From Ostrinia nubilalis (Eukaryota > Arthropoda > Insecta > Lepidoptera > Crambidae): a DNA stretch of 64,000 bases. The stretch is taken from NCBI RefSeq assembly GCF_963855985.1, contig NC_087106.1:4757001-4821000 (forward strand). The letters are read 5' to 3'. The notes beneath the pieces are model-generated. The model was not told the DNA's origin. It ran no database searches and worked only from the letters and a program-made list of their open reading frames with translations. Shown here in pieces: positions 35,801 through 42,184 of this stretch (position 1 is the stretch's first letter; every line of letters starts with the position of its first letter). The translations under genes and the position numbers were made by a program.

Positions 35801-36829
35801 CTTTAGAATGCAATTTGCAATAGTTATTCAACACAGTTCATTCATAGCCGCACACTTTACATCGAATAAAAAGTAATAAAAAAATAAAAATTGATACTAG
35901 ACAGTATTATAAAGGTAAATCGCTGTTATTCCTTTACATATCCGAAACTTTTGAATCGGTTACGGTTACGGTTTCGGAAATTTTTTTATTCCGGATATCC
36001 GAAAGTTTCGGTTACGGTTACGGATATCAATAACATCCCTGACCCATATCCACCAATAGTTCCCTGAGTACAGCAGGTTGTCTTAGAACTCACAATAAAT
36101 TCAATCTGTACAGGAAGTGTTGTTAGTAAAATTATTCATTTATTTCCAGAATGACAGTGGTGCTGACCAAACATGTGAGTGAACTGGCGACTCTCTTCAC
36201 CGAGAAATTGAACTCTATCAATAGTGAAAACAAGGAACAAATCAACAACTACATCACCAATATATTTTTAGAGGTAAGTTTGGGAGGCTCTCTTTTTGCT
36301 GACCGACTAAGTTCGTAATTTTAACGTGTTTTAAGCCAATGGCTGATATAAATCATCAGTGAGAGCTTTCGGCTTCTGTCTGGTGTCAGATTTTACCTAT
36401 AATAATATTATGATTTCTCTGTATGAGTTGGTCATGGCTGAATCAAAACTGAAAAATATAATAATATATTACTAATTCGTGGGACCCTAAATGGTCGCAT
36501 GAGACTGCGGTAACAATTTTATTGGTTTCTAGTGTGTCTCAAGTCGCTGGTACCTACTTGTAAACTACAGTAAAATCTTATAGAAATCAAACCTTTTAAA
36601 TTGTTGTTAAATTAAATGAAACAAACAATTTTAAATGTTTTAACATATGTTTCCATATCACATAATAACTTGACAGTTTCACACTTTATAAATAATTCAA
36701 TTTATAAATAAATTCATAATACGTATTAATTTTATTTATTTATCCTTGTTTCAGGCCGGCAACAGCTCTACGTATATTCAAAATGCATTCCAATTAGCAC
36801 TACCCATTCTACAAATTGGCGCTGTATAG
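17663..36829 (+). CDS. FAM114A (NOXP20-like) gene, ten coding exons
   Basis: Coding exons: 17663-17836, 18808-18999, 19722-19895, 21081-21291, 21738-21989, 25419-25544, 26477-26618, 34276-34461, 36150-36273 and 36755-36829. They join in phase to 1656 bases, 551 residues plus TAG. The family (vertebrate FAM114A1/NOXP20 and FAM114A2; one fly homologue) is cytoplasmic and has been linked to Rab2 and Golgi trafficking, though its exact role is unsettled. Supporting features are an acidic N-terminus with GWDDF repeats (exon 2), the Trp/Gly stretch SWGWGWGVDSLL (about residue 154), amphipathic segments with FGSLFSG, a charged region with KAKAEEEDK, and the C-terminal AGNSSTYIQNAFQLALP typical of the family. 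An in-frame TAG lies 12 bases before the ATG. Start, stop and all ten exons have consensus boundaries. Introns are packed with transposons, and intron 7 carries a partial exon copy and a 6.7 kb retrotransposon. Confidence 0.9.
18019..18734 (-). mobile_element. Non-autonomous Helitron in FAM114A intron 1
   Basis: On the minus strand it begins TCTATACTTATAATAAATC and ends GGGCGGCCGCTAG, followed by T and preceded by A, the Helitron insertion signature without target duplication. A short GACAGACAGACA run lies at 18598-18614. Inside are about four related repeats (near 18085, 18220, 18295 and 18435) sharing GCGGTTTAGATTTTTCATAC and CGTTCCCGTGGGAATT. No Rep/helicase coding is present. Confidence 0.75.
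18808..18999 (+). CDS. FAM114A coding exon 2
   Basis: It encodes residues 59-122 after a TTTTCAG acceptor. It holds the repeated acidic-aromatic motif DGWDDFDID and GWDDFGDWGQDDF, a hallmark of the family N-terminus. The donor is AAG followed by GTGATA, phase 0. Confidence 0.9.
19348..19641. mobile_element. Pogo/Tigger-like MITE in intron 2
   Basis: The terminal inverted repeats start CAGTAGAATCACGATTATCC on the left; the right end is the complement of CAGTAAAATCTCGATTATCC. TA dinucleotides flank both ends. The repeats match the TIR style of pogo-class Tc1/mariner elements. The 294 bases hold no transposase. Confidence 0.8.
19722..19895 (+). CDS. FAM114A coding exon 3
   Basis: It encodes residues 123-180, starting TEPTKPVQQEPDAKIKEV and containing SWGWGWGVDSLLSTATAGI, the most recognisable FAM114 segment. 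Acceptor CCTCAG, donor CAG followed by GTAAAT, both phase 0. Confidence 0.92.
20409..20685. mobile_element. Palindromic MITE in intron 3
   Basis: The left arm 20409-20517 and right arm 20568-20685 are near-perfect inverted repeats around a spacer of about 50 bases. The arms include the GC-rich GCGCGCCAATACGTATGC. ATCAC occurs at both edges and may be a short target duplication. The superfamily is not determined. Confidence 0.75.
20720..21012. mobile_element. TAA-flanked MITE with TCGCCGAC repeats, intron 3
   Basis: The termini GGGAGCTCAC and GTGAGCTCTC are inverted repeats, and TAA flanks each side, the target preference of PIF/Harbinger elements. The interior has many dispersed copies of GTCGCCGAC/CAGTCGC-type motifs in both orientations. 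No coding sequence. It ends 68 bases before exon 4. Confidence 0.65.
21081..21291 (+). CDS. FAM114A coding exon 4
   Basis: It encodes GITTVLETGIGAPDPEELAR through FGSLFSGVTKFVETT (about residues 181-250). The acceptor is TTCCAG. The donor G|GTAAGT splits a glycine codon (phase 1), completed by the first two bases of exon 5. Confidence 0.92.
21519..21584 (+). repeat. Two 37 bp-spaced copies of a 29 bp string, intron 4
   Basis: TTAAACCATGGGTCAGAAGA followed by CATAGTAAG occurs at 21519 and again at 21556. This is a short tandem duplication with no gene content. Confidence 0.85.
21608..21690 (+). mobile_element. RTE-type LINE 3' end fragment, intron 4
   Basis: The string GCAGCGCAGGACCGG and, after a scrambled stretch, CAGTGGACGTCATTTGGCTG matches the end of the RTE open frame seen at 59206-59393 (AAQDR ... 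QQWTSFG then stop). 5'-truncated and decayed. Confidence 0.7.
21738..21989 (+). CDS. FAM114A coding exon 5
   Basis: It encodes GTKVIAGGLDTLETIGKKTM through HYERLFDDFEG (about residues 251-334), including the charged helix KAKAEEEDKVREEKREAK. Acceptor ATTTCAG; donor GAAG|GTTAGT, phase 1. Confidence 0.92.
22349..22590 (-). repeat. Probable retroelement 3' fragment, intron 5
   Basis: Read on the minus strand, a stretch coding SFRRDARSHNKGSRGRPAS-like residues is followed by AT-rich text ending in repeated ATTCT (GAATAGAATAGAAT on the plus strand), as in some lepidopteran LINE or SINE tails. Family not identified. Confidence 0.35.
23195..24241. mobile_element. Fold-back element of 1047 bp inside the Harbinger copy
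   Basis: Arms of about 500 bases (23195-23692 and about 23745-24241) are inverted copies around a spacer of about 50 bases. The tips CAGTGTGTCCGGGC and its inverse are flanked by TA. The arms are very similar, differing at a handful of sites. No transposase is visible. The termini suggest mobilisation by a Tc1/mariner-type enzyme. Confidence 0.85.
24473..24801 (-). pseudogene. Harbinger transposase N-terminal remnant
   Basis: On the minus strand one frame reads YYYNDMQFRARFRVSKETVL, then a stop; after a frameshift it continues as AIQPVDQILIITLLFYATGS and YERVLGDIF, a stop, and QPTVHRIVHEVTTKIAAMKP. This matches the conserved HARBI1-type N-terminal region (FR.RFR.SKE.V; LRFYATGS; VGDI; QPTV.RIVH). 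The DDE catalytic part was not found and may have been lost. At least two stops and one frameshift make it non-functional. Confidence 0.8.
25419..25544 (+). CDS. FAM114A coding exon 6
   Basis: It encodes LVHLEALEMLSRQVSLRIDE and RMRGLDPAKRQDIKETMQQV (about residues 335-376). Acceptor TATTCTAG, donor GCAG|GTTTGA, phase 1 on both sides. The third positions are unusually GC-rich compared with exons 1-5. Confidence 0.9.
25615..26022. mobile_element. TTA-flanked GC-rich MITE in intron 6
   Basis: The left end AGCCTTGGGCAGACCAAACG and the right end (complement AGGCTTCCACAGACCAAACG) are imperfect inverted repeats flanked by TTA (25612-25614, 26023-26025). The interior contains repeated CGCGGGCCCGCG and CGCGCTGC motifs. 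Open frames here are by-products of its high GC content. Confidence 0.65.
26089..26165 (+). repeat. Dispersed retroelement tail fragment, intron 6
   Basis: It shares CTCTAATTTACCAGAGGCAA and CCCCACGCTGGCCAGAC with the better copy at 60836-60920 and, reversed, with 16218-16272. Parent family uncertain. Confidence 0.5.
26477..26618 (+). CDS. FAM114A coding exon 7
   Basis: It encodes the acidic run ELCEMPEEDDDDEEP followed by SEDMSKPDAFHERLQTATQD and LGLKLQFQPLVK (about residues 377-423). Acceptor TTCACAG; donor AA|GTGAGT, phase 2, with the lysine codon completed by exon 8. A partial copy of this exon lies 280 bases downstream. Confidence 0.92.
26630..27100 (+). repeat. Degenerate ATGACACCATGACCCAC minisatellite
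   Basis: Irregular repeats built on ATGACACCATGACCCA occur at 26630-26775 and again at 26995-27100, flanking the duplicated exon piece. They plausibly gave the homology for unequal exchange that copied exon 7. Short open frames here are products of the repeat. Confidence 0.7.
26779..26892 (+). pseudogene. Partial duplicate of FAM114A exon 7
   Basis: It begins GATGACGAGGAGCCAGCATC and follows exon 7 to its end and donor (AA|GTAAGT, stronger than the original). Compared with 26501-26618 it has about seven base differences, six at silent third positions and one changing Val to Ala. It lacks the first part of exon 7 and its polypyrimidine/AG acceptor. An AG within GGAGCCAG|CATC would keep the frame from exon 6 but is weak. 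Probably not spliced in, though use as an alternative exon cannot be excluded. Confidence 0.75.
27136..27490 (-). repeat. BEL/Pao 3' LTR
   Basis: 355 bases, apparently identical to the partner at 33523-33877. On the element's own strand it starts TGTTAACGTTTATAC and ends CGACTTTTAACA. Confidence 0.95.
27491..27502 (-). other. Polypurine tract of the BEL/Pao element
   Basis: On the minus strand GGTGGGCGGAAA lies directly before the 3' LTR, the expected place for priming plus-strand DNA. A second GTGGGCGGA occurs at about 27553-27561. Confidence 0.6.
27642..32855 (-). CDS. BEL/Pao Gag-Pol polyprotein
   Basis: A 1737-residue frame with ATG at 32855; the frame is open five codons further up, but only through a TTG. 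Order of domains, approximate residues: Gag/DUF1759-type core near 115-265 (LPKITIPTFSGAYSEW); Cys-rich knuckles at 320-390 (CFNCLGSNHCSYEC); aspartic protease with DQGSQ near 454; reverse transcriptase at 735-900 with ADVVKMYRQV and the YMDD site near 873; RNase H-like region from about 1075 (GFSDAS); integrase zinc site near 1375-1412 (HGGVQ...CVTC) and core with acidic residues near 1442 (GVDYAG), 1503 (WSDNGT) and 1555 (WESGVK); C-terminal DUF5641-type tail from about 1630. All catalytic motifs look intact, so it could be active. It copies the element by reverse transcription in cytoplasmic particles and integrates the DNA. Confidence 0.95.
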   Translation of the reverse strand: MEQLLKVQADLQGSIQKGLSNFKKSPKDRISKEYVEARLENLEKDWSSFRSNNSKLCEISDPDRLAKSIYVSNNCYENTEEEYFIYKSLMKSVLNKLAMREPQVQNKGCGDASNQILRLPKITIPTFSGAYSEWTTFRDLFVSLVHKNESLDNVQKLHYLKTHLSGEAEQLIRYTPISDANYSQCWSLLEKRYNNKKFLANSILKRFFAQKRVQNESATGLKELLDTTMDCMNALKNIDIDVSTWDVIIIHIVAFKLDPETRKHWELHNSETISNELPTLNQFKTFMENRFRALEFVDQKRPMHHHSSGPHAKPKVLLSTNTNCMRCEFCSEGHKLCFCKQFARLDTDQRRNFVLKNKICFNCLGSNHCSYECKKMTTCRLCKKRHHSLLHPEAARAVVRDVSESNNSEAGPSPIVSCTSTHKAPKYEQVLLATALINIESEVCGQQAVRALIDQGSQACFITEAAVQLLKLKKESIRGTVTGLGDKGSTTFKHVVTITLRSRIDKQFQVKIRAYVMKNLIISHLPEQKIESLNWVGLGNLQLADPQFNMPNKIDLLLGANAFSQILKEGVQKSPDGLLIAQNTSLGWIVSGIVMKYRKSSRIGHENPKISVMHAHINEDDALKRFWEIEEQPHSTKNMWTEEEQKCEEIFASTTSRTPEGRYIVKLPFRESQPGCKGGNSRDIAVRKFKSLEKRLSKDSDLKKSYIEVINEYLQLGHMRPVKKNDSKKEEAVYLPHHAVVRNDKTTTKVRVVFNASSKNSFGISLNDTLMVGPKLQADLRHLVLRWREHPIVLVADVVKMYRQVKIAEEDAIFQRIVWRDDSESEIQDFELMTVTFGTASAPYLAVRALHQVSFDEAKSFPLAAPRVVNSFYMDDLMTGCSDVTEGVALYKEMRELLLRGGFQLQKWNSNNKQLLSEIFKIENQSTNKTEQQDTKTKLEQDNTKNEKNKEIDMKADNITKILGITWDRSEDHFRYSVSLPTASPGPETKRSILSEIARLYDPLGWLAPSIIIAKMFIQKLWLAGMTWDEPISDDMKREWYTYRDLLIKLTSVRVPRWLGTSGREDMRELHGFSDASKLAYAAVVYLRVVDAKGNVHVSLLAAKTRVSPIKQVSIPRLELCGSTLLARLLSEISEVINIPKSNIKAWTDSTVVLAWLNSHPSKWKTFVANRVSDILTTLNSSQWYHVSTKENPADCASRGVSPDALASNELWFSGPKFLHERNIPYNRPKNLKPTLEEAVKVHLNTMTEDTLLQRFSTLNRLLRVIAYCRRFYNRGETRNNYLSKKEIENALVCCIKKVQKEEFYEEYLTLQAKGCLHSKSSKLKSLCPYLDENGIMRVSGRLQKSQLPENTKHPIILPHTSHFTKLLIADAHKNTLHGGVQLMISYLREAYWIIGVKSLVKQHIRKCVTCVRQNARVQTQFMGSLPTVRCTPARAFLHSGVDYAGPIKVRTTKGRGNRSYKGYICLFICMATRAIHLEVVSDMSTQAFIAAFRRFVSRRGHCAQLWSDNGTTFVGASKDLAELNSIQGEIVEYLEGHGTEWKFIPPHAPNFGGLWESGVKSTKYHLRRVVGDTTLTFEEMCTFLTQVEACLNSRPLTVDSSDPNDPRPLTPGHFLVGGPLLAVPDASNFVKSNVNSLTRWQVVQRMLQCFWSRWSKEYLSNLINRYKWNNMIPEPNIGDVVLIKEDDLPPSRWLMGRIVEKHKGSDNVTRVVTIKVKSSTIKRPTSKLCVLPTDGD
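32856..33503 (-). other. BEL/Pao 5' leader
   Basis: About 650 bases between the primer site and the Gag-Pol start. It is GC-rich near 33240-33480, where several frames are open by chance. It holds no recognisable protein; packaging signals are expected here but cannot be read from sequence alone. Confidence 0.6.
33504..33519 (-). other. Primer binding site resembling tRNA-Tyr
   Basis: The plus strand reads AATCCGGCTCGAAGGA, the 3' T-arm and acceptor stem of animal tRNA-Tyr as I remember it, so the minus strand can pair with that tRNA. The 3 bases between this match and the LTR (plus strand ACT) do not match the tRNA CCA end. Confidence 0.65.
33523..33877 (-). repeat. BEL/Pao 5' LTR
   Basis: 355 bases, the element's upstream LTR and probable promoter for its antisense transcription relative to FAM114A. 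I see no base differences from 27136-27490. Confidence 0.95.
34276..34461 (+). CDS. FAM114A coding exon 8
   Basis: It encodes QYTDVLEWLETAEPLEKGIY through MLLVKPRRSTADEADALT (about residues 424-485). Acceptor TGTTCTAG, donor CA|GTAAGT, phase 2. Confidence 0.92.
34606..34697 (-). mobile_element. LINE tail fragment, intron 8
   Basis: It contains CAGCCACAGCCCCTACTGGA and GAAGCCTGCATCCAGTGC, a variant of the tail also seen at 53567-53660. A different subfamily from the adjacent RTE piece. Confidence 0.55.
34698..34893 (-). mobile_element. RTE-type LINE 3' end, intron 8
   Basis: The minus strand encodes EWRPRAGRRSLGKPPTR, one stop, then TDDVVKVAGRAWMRAVQDRS and LWKTLGEAFVQQWTSFG stop, the C-terminus of lepidopteran RTE endonuclease/reverse-transcriptase proteins. 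5'-truncated and inactive. Confidence 0.85.
34980..35012. repeat. Perfect 13 bp hairpin
   Basis: AGGTCATTTAGAG and CTCTAAATGACCT pair around the 7-base loop TCCACTG. Its role is unknown; it lies in intron 8 between repeat fragments. Confidence 0.8.
35030..35172 (+). repeat. Probable LINE 3' UTR fragment, intron 8
   Basis: The block with GGGAGCCTGATGTCCTGTAA, ACACAGGTATTTTATACCTA and the tail GGGAAAAATAAA resembles 3' untranslated ends of lepidopteran non-LTR elements. Identification is from memory. Confidence 0.4.
35178..35479. mobile_element. TIR element with ACCGACTTCAAA ends, intron 8
   Basis: It starts with AACCGACTTCAAAAAAGG and ends with TTGAAGTCGGTT, short inverted termini of a family common in moths. 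Two related internal units (TATGAACCGATTTGAAC and TATGAACCAATTTGAACG) suggest internal duplication. No coding frame. Confidence 0.65.
35515..35650 (+). repeat. Dispersed repeat fragment, intron 8
   Basis: The string CCTTTTACGACATCCGCGGG followed by AGACTGGGAGTGGTCCTG and CTGCCGGAAACACG is a common moth interspersed repeat, probably a LINE 3' region. Its parent is not determined. Confidence 0.4.
35661..36039. mobile_element. TIR element with GGGATGTTAT ends, intron 8
   Basis: The left end GGGATGTTATGGATAT and right end (complement GGGATGTTATTGATATCC) are inverted. The interior repeats CGGTTACGGTTACGGATAT and its variants many times near both ends. The pattern resembles hAT-class MITEs, but I cannot see an 8-base target duplication. 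Confidence 0.6.
36150..36273 (+). CDS. FAM114A coding exon 9
   Basis: It encodes MTVVLTKHVSELATLFTEKL and NSINSENKEQINNYITNIFL (about residues 487-527). Acceptor ATTTCCAG, donor GAG|GTAAGT, phase 0. An amphipathic helical region. Confidence 0.92.
36755..36829 (+). CDS. FAM114A coding exon 10 and stop
   Basis: It encodes AGNSSTYIQNAFQLALPILQ then IGAV and TAG, the conserved family C-terminus. Acceptor TTGTTTCAG. A polyadenylation signal follows 53 bases after the stop. Confidence 0.93.
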   Translation, partial: AGNSSTYIQNAFQLALPILQIGAV

Positions 36830-36881
36830 ATATTATTATTTACAACTTAGCCTAAATTTATATACAACATTAAATGTTAAA

Positions 36882-36887
36882 AATAAA
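36882..36887 (+). terminator. FAM114A polyadenylation signal AATAAA
   Basis: First AATAAA after the stop codon at 36829. It probably defines a short 3' UTR of about 70-80 bases. Confidence 0.6.
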
Positions 36888-37049
36888 AATGGTGTTCATC
36901 AAATCTCACATTTAAAGCTTAATCTAGCAAATAATTAAATAACGTATGTATAATATCCTTATATTTAATTGGCAAAACACTATTAAAGCTGATAAAAAAT
37001 AACACTATTCCTATCTGCCAAAAAGCGGCAGATTTATATTTAACAAATA

Positions 37050-37317
37050 TACAGGGTGTTAGGTAAATGGGTATATGAGCCGACACTAGCCCATGTTAAC
37101 ATGGTCATATAAATGGTATGGTGAAGTCAGAAAATTGATATCTTCATTTTAATTATTTTAATTTTCATAGAAATCGGATTTTATAAAATTTATTTTGTAT
37201 GAAAATTAAAAACAATTAAATCATGATATCAAATTTCTGACTTCACCATACCATTTATATGCCTATGTTAACATGGGCTAGTGTCGGCTCATATACCCAT
37301 TTACCTAACACCCTGTA
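37050..37317. mobile_element. Palindromic MITE with ACAGGGTGTTAGG ends
   Basis: The left end ACAGGGTGTTAGGTAAATGG and its inverse at the right, with TAT-rich flanks, enclose long imperfect arms including GAGCCGACACTAGCCCATGT. A related, truncated piece lies at 40779-40912. Confidence 0.85.
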
Positions 37318-37338
37318 TATATTTAGAGCTTCTAAGTA

Positions 37339-38228
37339 TAACCCGATCGAGCTAACTACGCACCTCGCTGGAATGCGACTCTCCCTCGCACTCACCCGCA
37401 CACCTCCCCGCGTATACCTGTATTCTTATTCACGTAACAAAACTTACCGACAACAAAACACTGAGTTGCGATCCTATCCTATCCTATCATAAGTGCCACT
37501 AGTGGCACAGAATAATAATAAGTACTACGTACAGAAGTTTTACTTCGCGAAGGTATTTAAAAAAATGTATGCTCAATGTCATTAACAATATGGTGTAATT
37601 TAGCCTGTCTCAAGAGTCAAGCACCATTTTGTTGACAAACGTCAGTGATCGGCACTGCGCCGAAGCTATAGGGCTGACTTCGGTAAAATGATGTGACGTG
37701 AGGTGCCAAACTGCGGAAAATGGCGGAGGAAATACATGATTTAGCATGAATTGTCATGAATAATATTAACTACTTATTTACCTCTCAGTGTCTTGAGGCA
37801 ACTTAAAAAAGTACATTCTGTGTTTTTATTATTATTTAGGCAATTAAATACTGCACAGTATTTAGTACACCATTTTCTTTATTTTCTTCCATCATACACA
37901 AGAATACGCGTGCGTGAGTCAATGTTCGCTCGTATGTGAGGCCTTGTCGAATAGTATCCTGTAGGTGGGCCATCGTGCGTGTTTTGTTTTCGATGTAAAC
38001 TCGCGGAGATGAACAGGCCTGCTTGTGGTCTAAACTGAATAAATATTTTTGATTTTGATTTTATCGAGTAATCGTTCTATCAAAATGACCCTTGTGAATA
38101 CGGATTTACAACTGTTTTTCAATGGGACGACTTCTGAATCAGCGAGATCTTGACTGTCAAAATGCAATAGAGCATCGATGTGATGTGACGTCACAAGCTA
38201 CAGGTACGCAGTTAACTCGATCGGGCTG
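37339..38228. mobile_element. TIR element, about 890 bp
   Basis: Near-terminal strings ACCCGATCGAGCTAACTACG (37341) and its imperfect inverse ending CGATCGGGCT (38227) form inverted repeats with TA at both edges. The interior has no recognisable transposase, so the element is non-autonomous or decayed. Confidence 0.6.
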
Positions 38229-40641
38229 TATGTACTAATTTTATTCGTGCAATTCAAATACGCATAAGATTCATAATCACTCTTATAGGAAATATTTTAT
38301 GTCAATATTGATCGTAAATATGTGTACTTACGATTGTAACTTATTTGCCTAAAATTCTAAACATTTAAAATAACAAATTGTATGAATGTTGTATTATACG
38401 TAAATGTAAATTTAATGTAATTGTTCTTATGTATGTATGTATATGTACAACTTTATTTTATTCGTGACAATAAGCTCATTGTCGGTACTAAATAAATCAT
38501 TTTGTACAAAATCAAAAATTGTTTTATTTACTAACATTCACCTGCAGTATTTCTAATATTAGTAAGTTAAATAAACAGTGGGCCAGTTATACTGTACGGC
38601 TAGCACGAAAAACTTTTGAGTTCGAATCGAATCATTGGCGTATTCGACCTACCTACGAAAATTACAACAGCGCCCTTGTGAACGTGTCGTAAAGTGAACT
38701 TAGTATGAGAAATGGTTGCACGAAAGTTATTTTGAGAATCAAAATTGTCACGTTATCGTTTAATTCGAAGGTTGAGTATCGAATTTTGACGAATGCGCAA
38801 ACGATTCGAAGACGAAAGTTGTTCATGCTAGAGATATACGGATTTGGTCATGATACTTTTGAAAGGGTCCTTCATCTTTGCGTTCACTAGTTGGCGCCAC
38901 TGTCGAGTAAGGTCCTATTGCTCACCAGCCAGAGTGGCGCAAAAAATTACCACAATATGAAACTCTTTGATAATGTTATGTAAATACATATTATATTCCG
39001 TGCATCAAGGATCTCAAAGTATGAACCAATACTTATTTATACCAATACAATACCTAAATAAAAAATCTAGGTTGTAAATCTGAAAGAACAAAATAACTTG
39101 ATCACTGTAATTTTTTTATAACAATCATGACAATTCATAACCATTTGCAAAAGTTAGCTTTATACATTAACGTCATTACAAAATCAAACTTTCTTATAAA
39201 TTAATAAAATTCATTTTCGCCTGCAGGCATCCTGGTTTCGACCAAATGCACACGAACACAGCAAAACGTATAATAGCGAGGATAATCTGAGAGCCTTTGT
39301 AAGGACACCTGTTCGCTTGGCCCTTGGGCTAAAGAATGTTATGGATATGCCTCAAAAATACAGTCTTTTGATACATGAAACCTCTTTTTCCTCCGATACT
39401 AAAAAATACTTAACTTTCTACCTGCGTCTGTAGAAATGTCCGATAATCAGATTTTTGTTTGATGACTGATCTTTGAAAGAATGAATAAGCATAAGAAAAA
39501 AAAATGCTTGGATAAATGTTTTTGCATTTTTTAGGGTAAATCTCGATTCAGGCATAACTACGAAGCCAGCGGTTTGTTTGAAAATGAGTAAGGTCGAATG
39601 TTTTTAAAGTTTCATAATATTAAATACAACATCAATAGAAAAATCTCTAAACTTTATCTCTAAACTAAACACTGGCTTGTTTAATTTTTTCATCATAGGA
39701 AAACCATAATTTTATTAACAGAAAGTGACACTTACCTACGTAGGTACTAGACCTGCCTAACAGATTTTCAGCAGGAACCCATTTGCTACTGAGCACTTTC
39801 CGGGCTGAAGAGGCTGAAAATAGAGGAAAAATACACTTAATAGAAATTGTGAAACTATACTTTGAAAACCACGGATCTTAAAAATGTTTAGGTTTTTGTG
39901 AGGAGTCTTTTTGAGGTGTACCTATCCACGTTAGTCTTTCGTAATATAAGTTTCTCGATAATAGCCATTCACGTGCGTGGCCCACATCTGCTGCAAGGGT
40001 TGGGACAATTCGCCAATTCGCCGACGTTTGCCGAGTAGGGTTGTCAATTACAATATTTATTTATTGCAATTTTATACGATGCCAAAGTTGTCATATTGTG
40101 AAAATTTAAATATCTCTTAGAATCAAAAAAATTTTCAAAGAATGAAACTCATCTAAAAATTTTTAGCAAAAATAAAATATCGTCGATATTACGATTGTCA
40201 AAGTGAACTGCGGTGAAACACAATGTGCCCAAATTCTTAGGTCTCTAATTTCTAGTTCACTAGATCCAGATCGTGATCATTAGGTATAATATTAAGTAGT
40301 TTGATTATTTTATTATTATTTTTCTTAGCTTTTTCCCGTTTGTGGCATCCCTGGGCAGTATTCGTTTTCCCGCCACGTTTCGCGTCATGTGTGATGGAGG
40401 ATGCGGTTTTTGATACTCCGTTAATAATAACTATTTTAGGGAATATTTTTGGCCAAATTACCTGCATTTGGCAGCAATAGGTGCTCAGATGTTCTTTCTG
40501 AAAACCCATGAGTTTTTGTAAGAACGTCAGCATATTAAAAGCGAGCATCTTCAATTATTAAAAAAATTTAGCGAGGAGTTGCATTGCTCAAAATAAATTT
40601 TCAATTACTTCCAAATTGTCTAAGGTGGGAATCGAACCTAA
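38229..40641. other. Intergenic DNA, no gene recognised
   Basis: AT-rich; AATAAA strings near 38491 and 39056 are not tied to any visible exon. Open frames at 38705-38890 and on the minus strand at 40252-40554 show no family resemblance. Confidence 0.4.
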
Positions 40642-40759
40642 GGCTGAGTTGCACCAACTTACTTTGACCGTAACTTTCACAATAACCGGTGCTTTTTGTA
40701 TGGAGTTTGACAGATTTTTGACGTTTATTAAAGTCAAAATAAAATGGTGCAACTCAGCC
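40642..40759. mobile_element. 118 bp MITE, GGCTGAGTTGCACCA family, copy 1
   Basis: The termini GGCTGAGTTGCACCA and TGGTGCAACTCAGCC are perfect inverted repeats. The flanks are TAA on both sides, fitting a PIF/Harbinger-type target. Two other copies lie at 43108 and 43739. Confidence 0.85.
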
Positions 40760-40778
40760 TAAGTCTAGCAAACGAAGG

Positions 40779-40912
40779 AAGTCAGAAAATTGATAATTAT
40801 CATCATTTTAATTACTTTAATTTTCATACAAACCTGATTTTATAAATTTTATTTTGTATTAACATTTAGGGGGCTGAAGGCTACCCATTTACCTAACACC
40901 CTGTATGTAGTT
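40779..40912 (-). mobile_element. Truncated copy of the ACAGGGTGTTAGG MITE
   Basis: It shares GTCAGAAAATTGATA, TTTTAATTACTTTAATTTTC and the terminal CCCATTTACCTAACACCCTG with the element at 37050-37317; one end is missing. Confidence 0.75.
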
Positions 40913-41252
40913 ATAATAGGTACTATTTTGGAACAAAGGATTCGATTTATGTGCTGTCATCTCTTACAGTGGGATTTTTAACATAATTCTTCAAATTATA
41001 GACGGTTTTTTAATTTACAAAAATGGAAATTTATACTCTACATAATACATAAAAACCTGTTTTGACAATACAAAAATTACAATTAATCACACAAATGACC
41101 TATCACCCTTATAAAGGGAGCACGTGGGTCGATGGCGTGCGTGTGCGCATGTTGTCCGACAACATTAATAGTAGTGCAACGACAATTATTGCCATGCCAA
41201 TCAGGATACAGTCGTATACATTTTAAATTACATATTTTTCCCATTATTATTT

Positions 41253-41432
41253 CAGTTAGCGACGGATTAGCAAGCTGAAGTGGCAATGGGTAGGGCACAT
41301 AGTACCTATACTCAGAACTGACGGCTGATGGGGCAGCAAGATTCTGGAGTGGAGGCCACGTACCGGAAAATGCAGCGTGGGACGTCTCGTCTACCCACAA
41401 TGAGCACTGACCGCACTGACCCGTGGCTGAAA
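41253..41432 (+). mobile_element. RTE-type LINE fragment
   Basis: The plus strand encodes KLKWQWVGHIV, then (after small shifts) ILEWRPRTGKCSVGR, matching the C-terminal part of the RTE polyprotein, with frame breaks. Decayed. Confidence 0.75.
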
Positions 41433-41460
41433 TGATTATGATGATACATTTTCAGTTGCA

Positions 41461-41659
41461 CAATTTTCTGAGTAATTAAAATTATAGTGAGTTTGTGAGG
41501 ATGGATGTTTGTTACTTTTTCATGCTTACTTAAGCAGCTAAACCGATTAAGGGACAATTAATAGGTTAGATAGATATAGTTTTAGACCTTAAAAGCATAT
41601 TATCCCAGTTTTTGAAAGGATGACACGCGGACGAAGCGCGAAAGCTCGGGCAAAAGCTT
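41461..41659 (+). mobile_element. Decayed Helitron-like copy
   Basis: The region TTATCCCAGTTTTTGAAAGG ... ACACGCGGACGAAGCGCGAA parallels the better copy at 47272-47532 (TTATCCCGGTTTTTGAAAC ... CGCGGGCGAAGCCGCGG). The ends are eroded. Confidence 0.5.
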
Positions 41660-42097
41660 GTAAAACTGATTGTAGCCGACTGTACCGCTAAATGATCATC
41701 GTTGATTGCCCTTACAGCGGATAGCCAGTGGTCCCGGTCCAATGGATTCGTGTAATTGTTTTGGTGACACGTGCTTTCATTTGGTTCTGGACGGAAATGG
41801 TGATTGTATGGTACATTTTCACCCTCGTCCGTTTGTGTTAGGGTCGAATACTTAGTATCATTAATATTTCAAGTTATTGTTATTTTATTAACAGAGAAAA
41901 GAGAAACAAACAAAAAAGAGGATAGCAGTTTTATGAGAGGACTCTTGAGGCCTAGTATGTAATAAATTAATAGTTTTATTGGTTTTCAAGTTTAATAGAT
42001 TTTTTAAGTAGTTAATCGTTTGTTTCAATTGTTCTTCTAGCTCTCTCAGGCAAAGTTGCATTACCATACATTAATTATTTCCGATTTCAGGCTATTA

Positions 42098-42184
42098 CAC
42101 TACAGGCAGCGCAGGACCGTTTATTATGGAAAACCTTGGCCTTTGTCCAGCAGTGGACGTCATTTGGCGGAAACGAACGAACAC
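42098..42184 (+). mobile_element. RTE-type LINE 3' end, internally deleted
   Basis: It encodes AAQDRLLWKTLAFVQQWTSF, the RTE C-terminus with a small internal deletion, followed by the GAAACGAACGAA tail seen in other copies. Confidence 0.8.
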
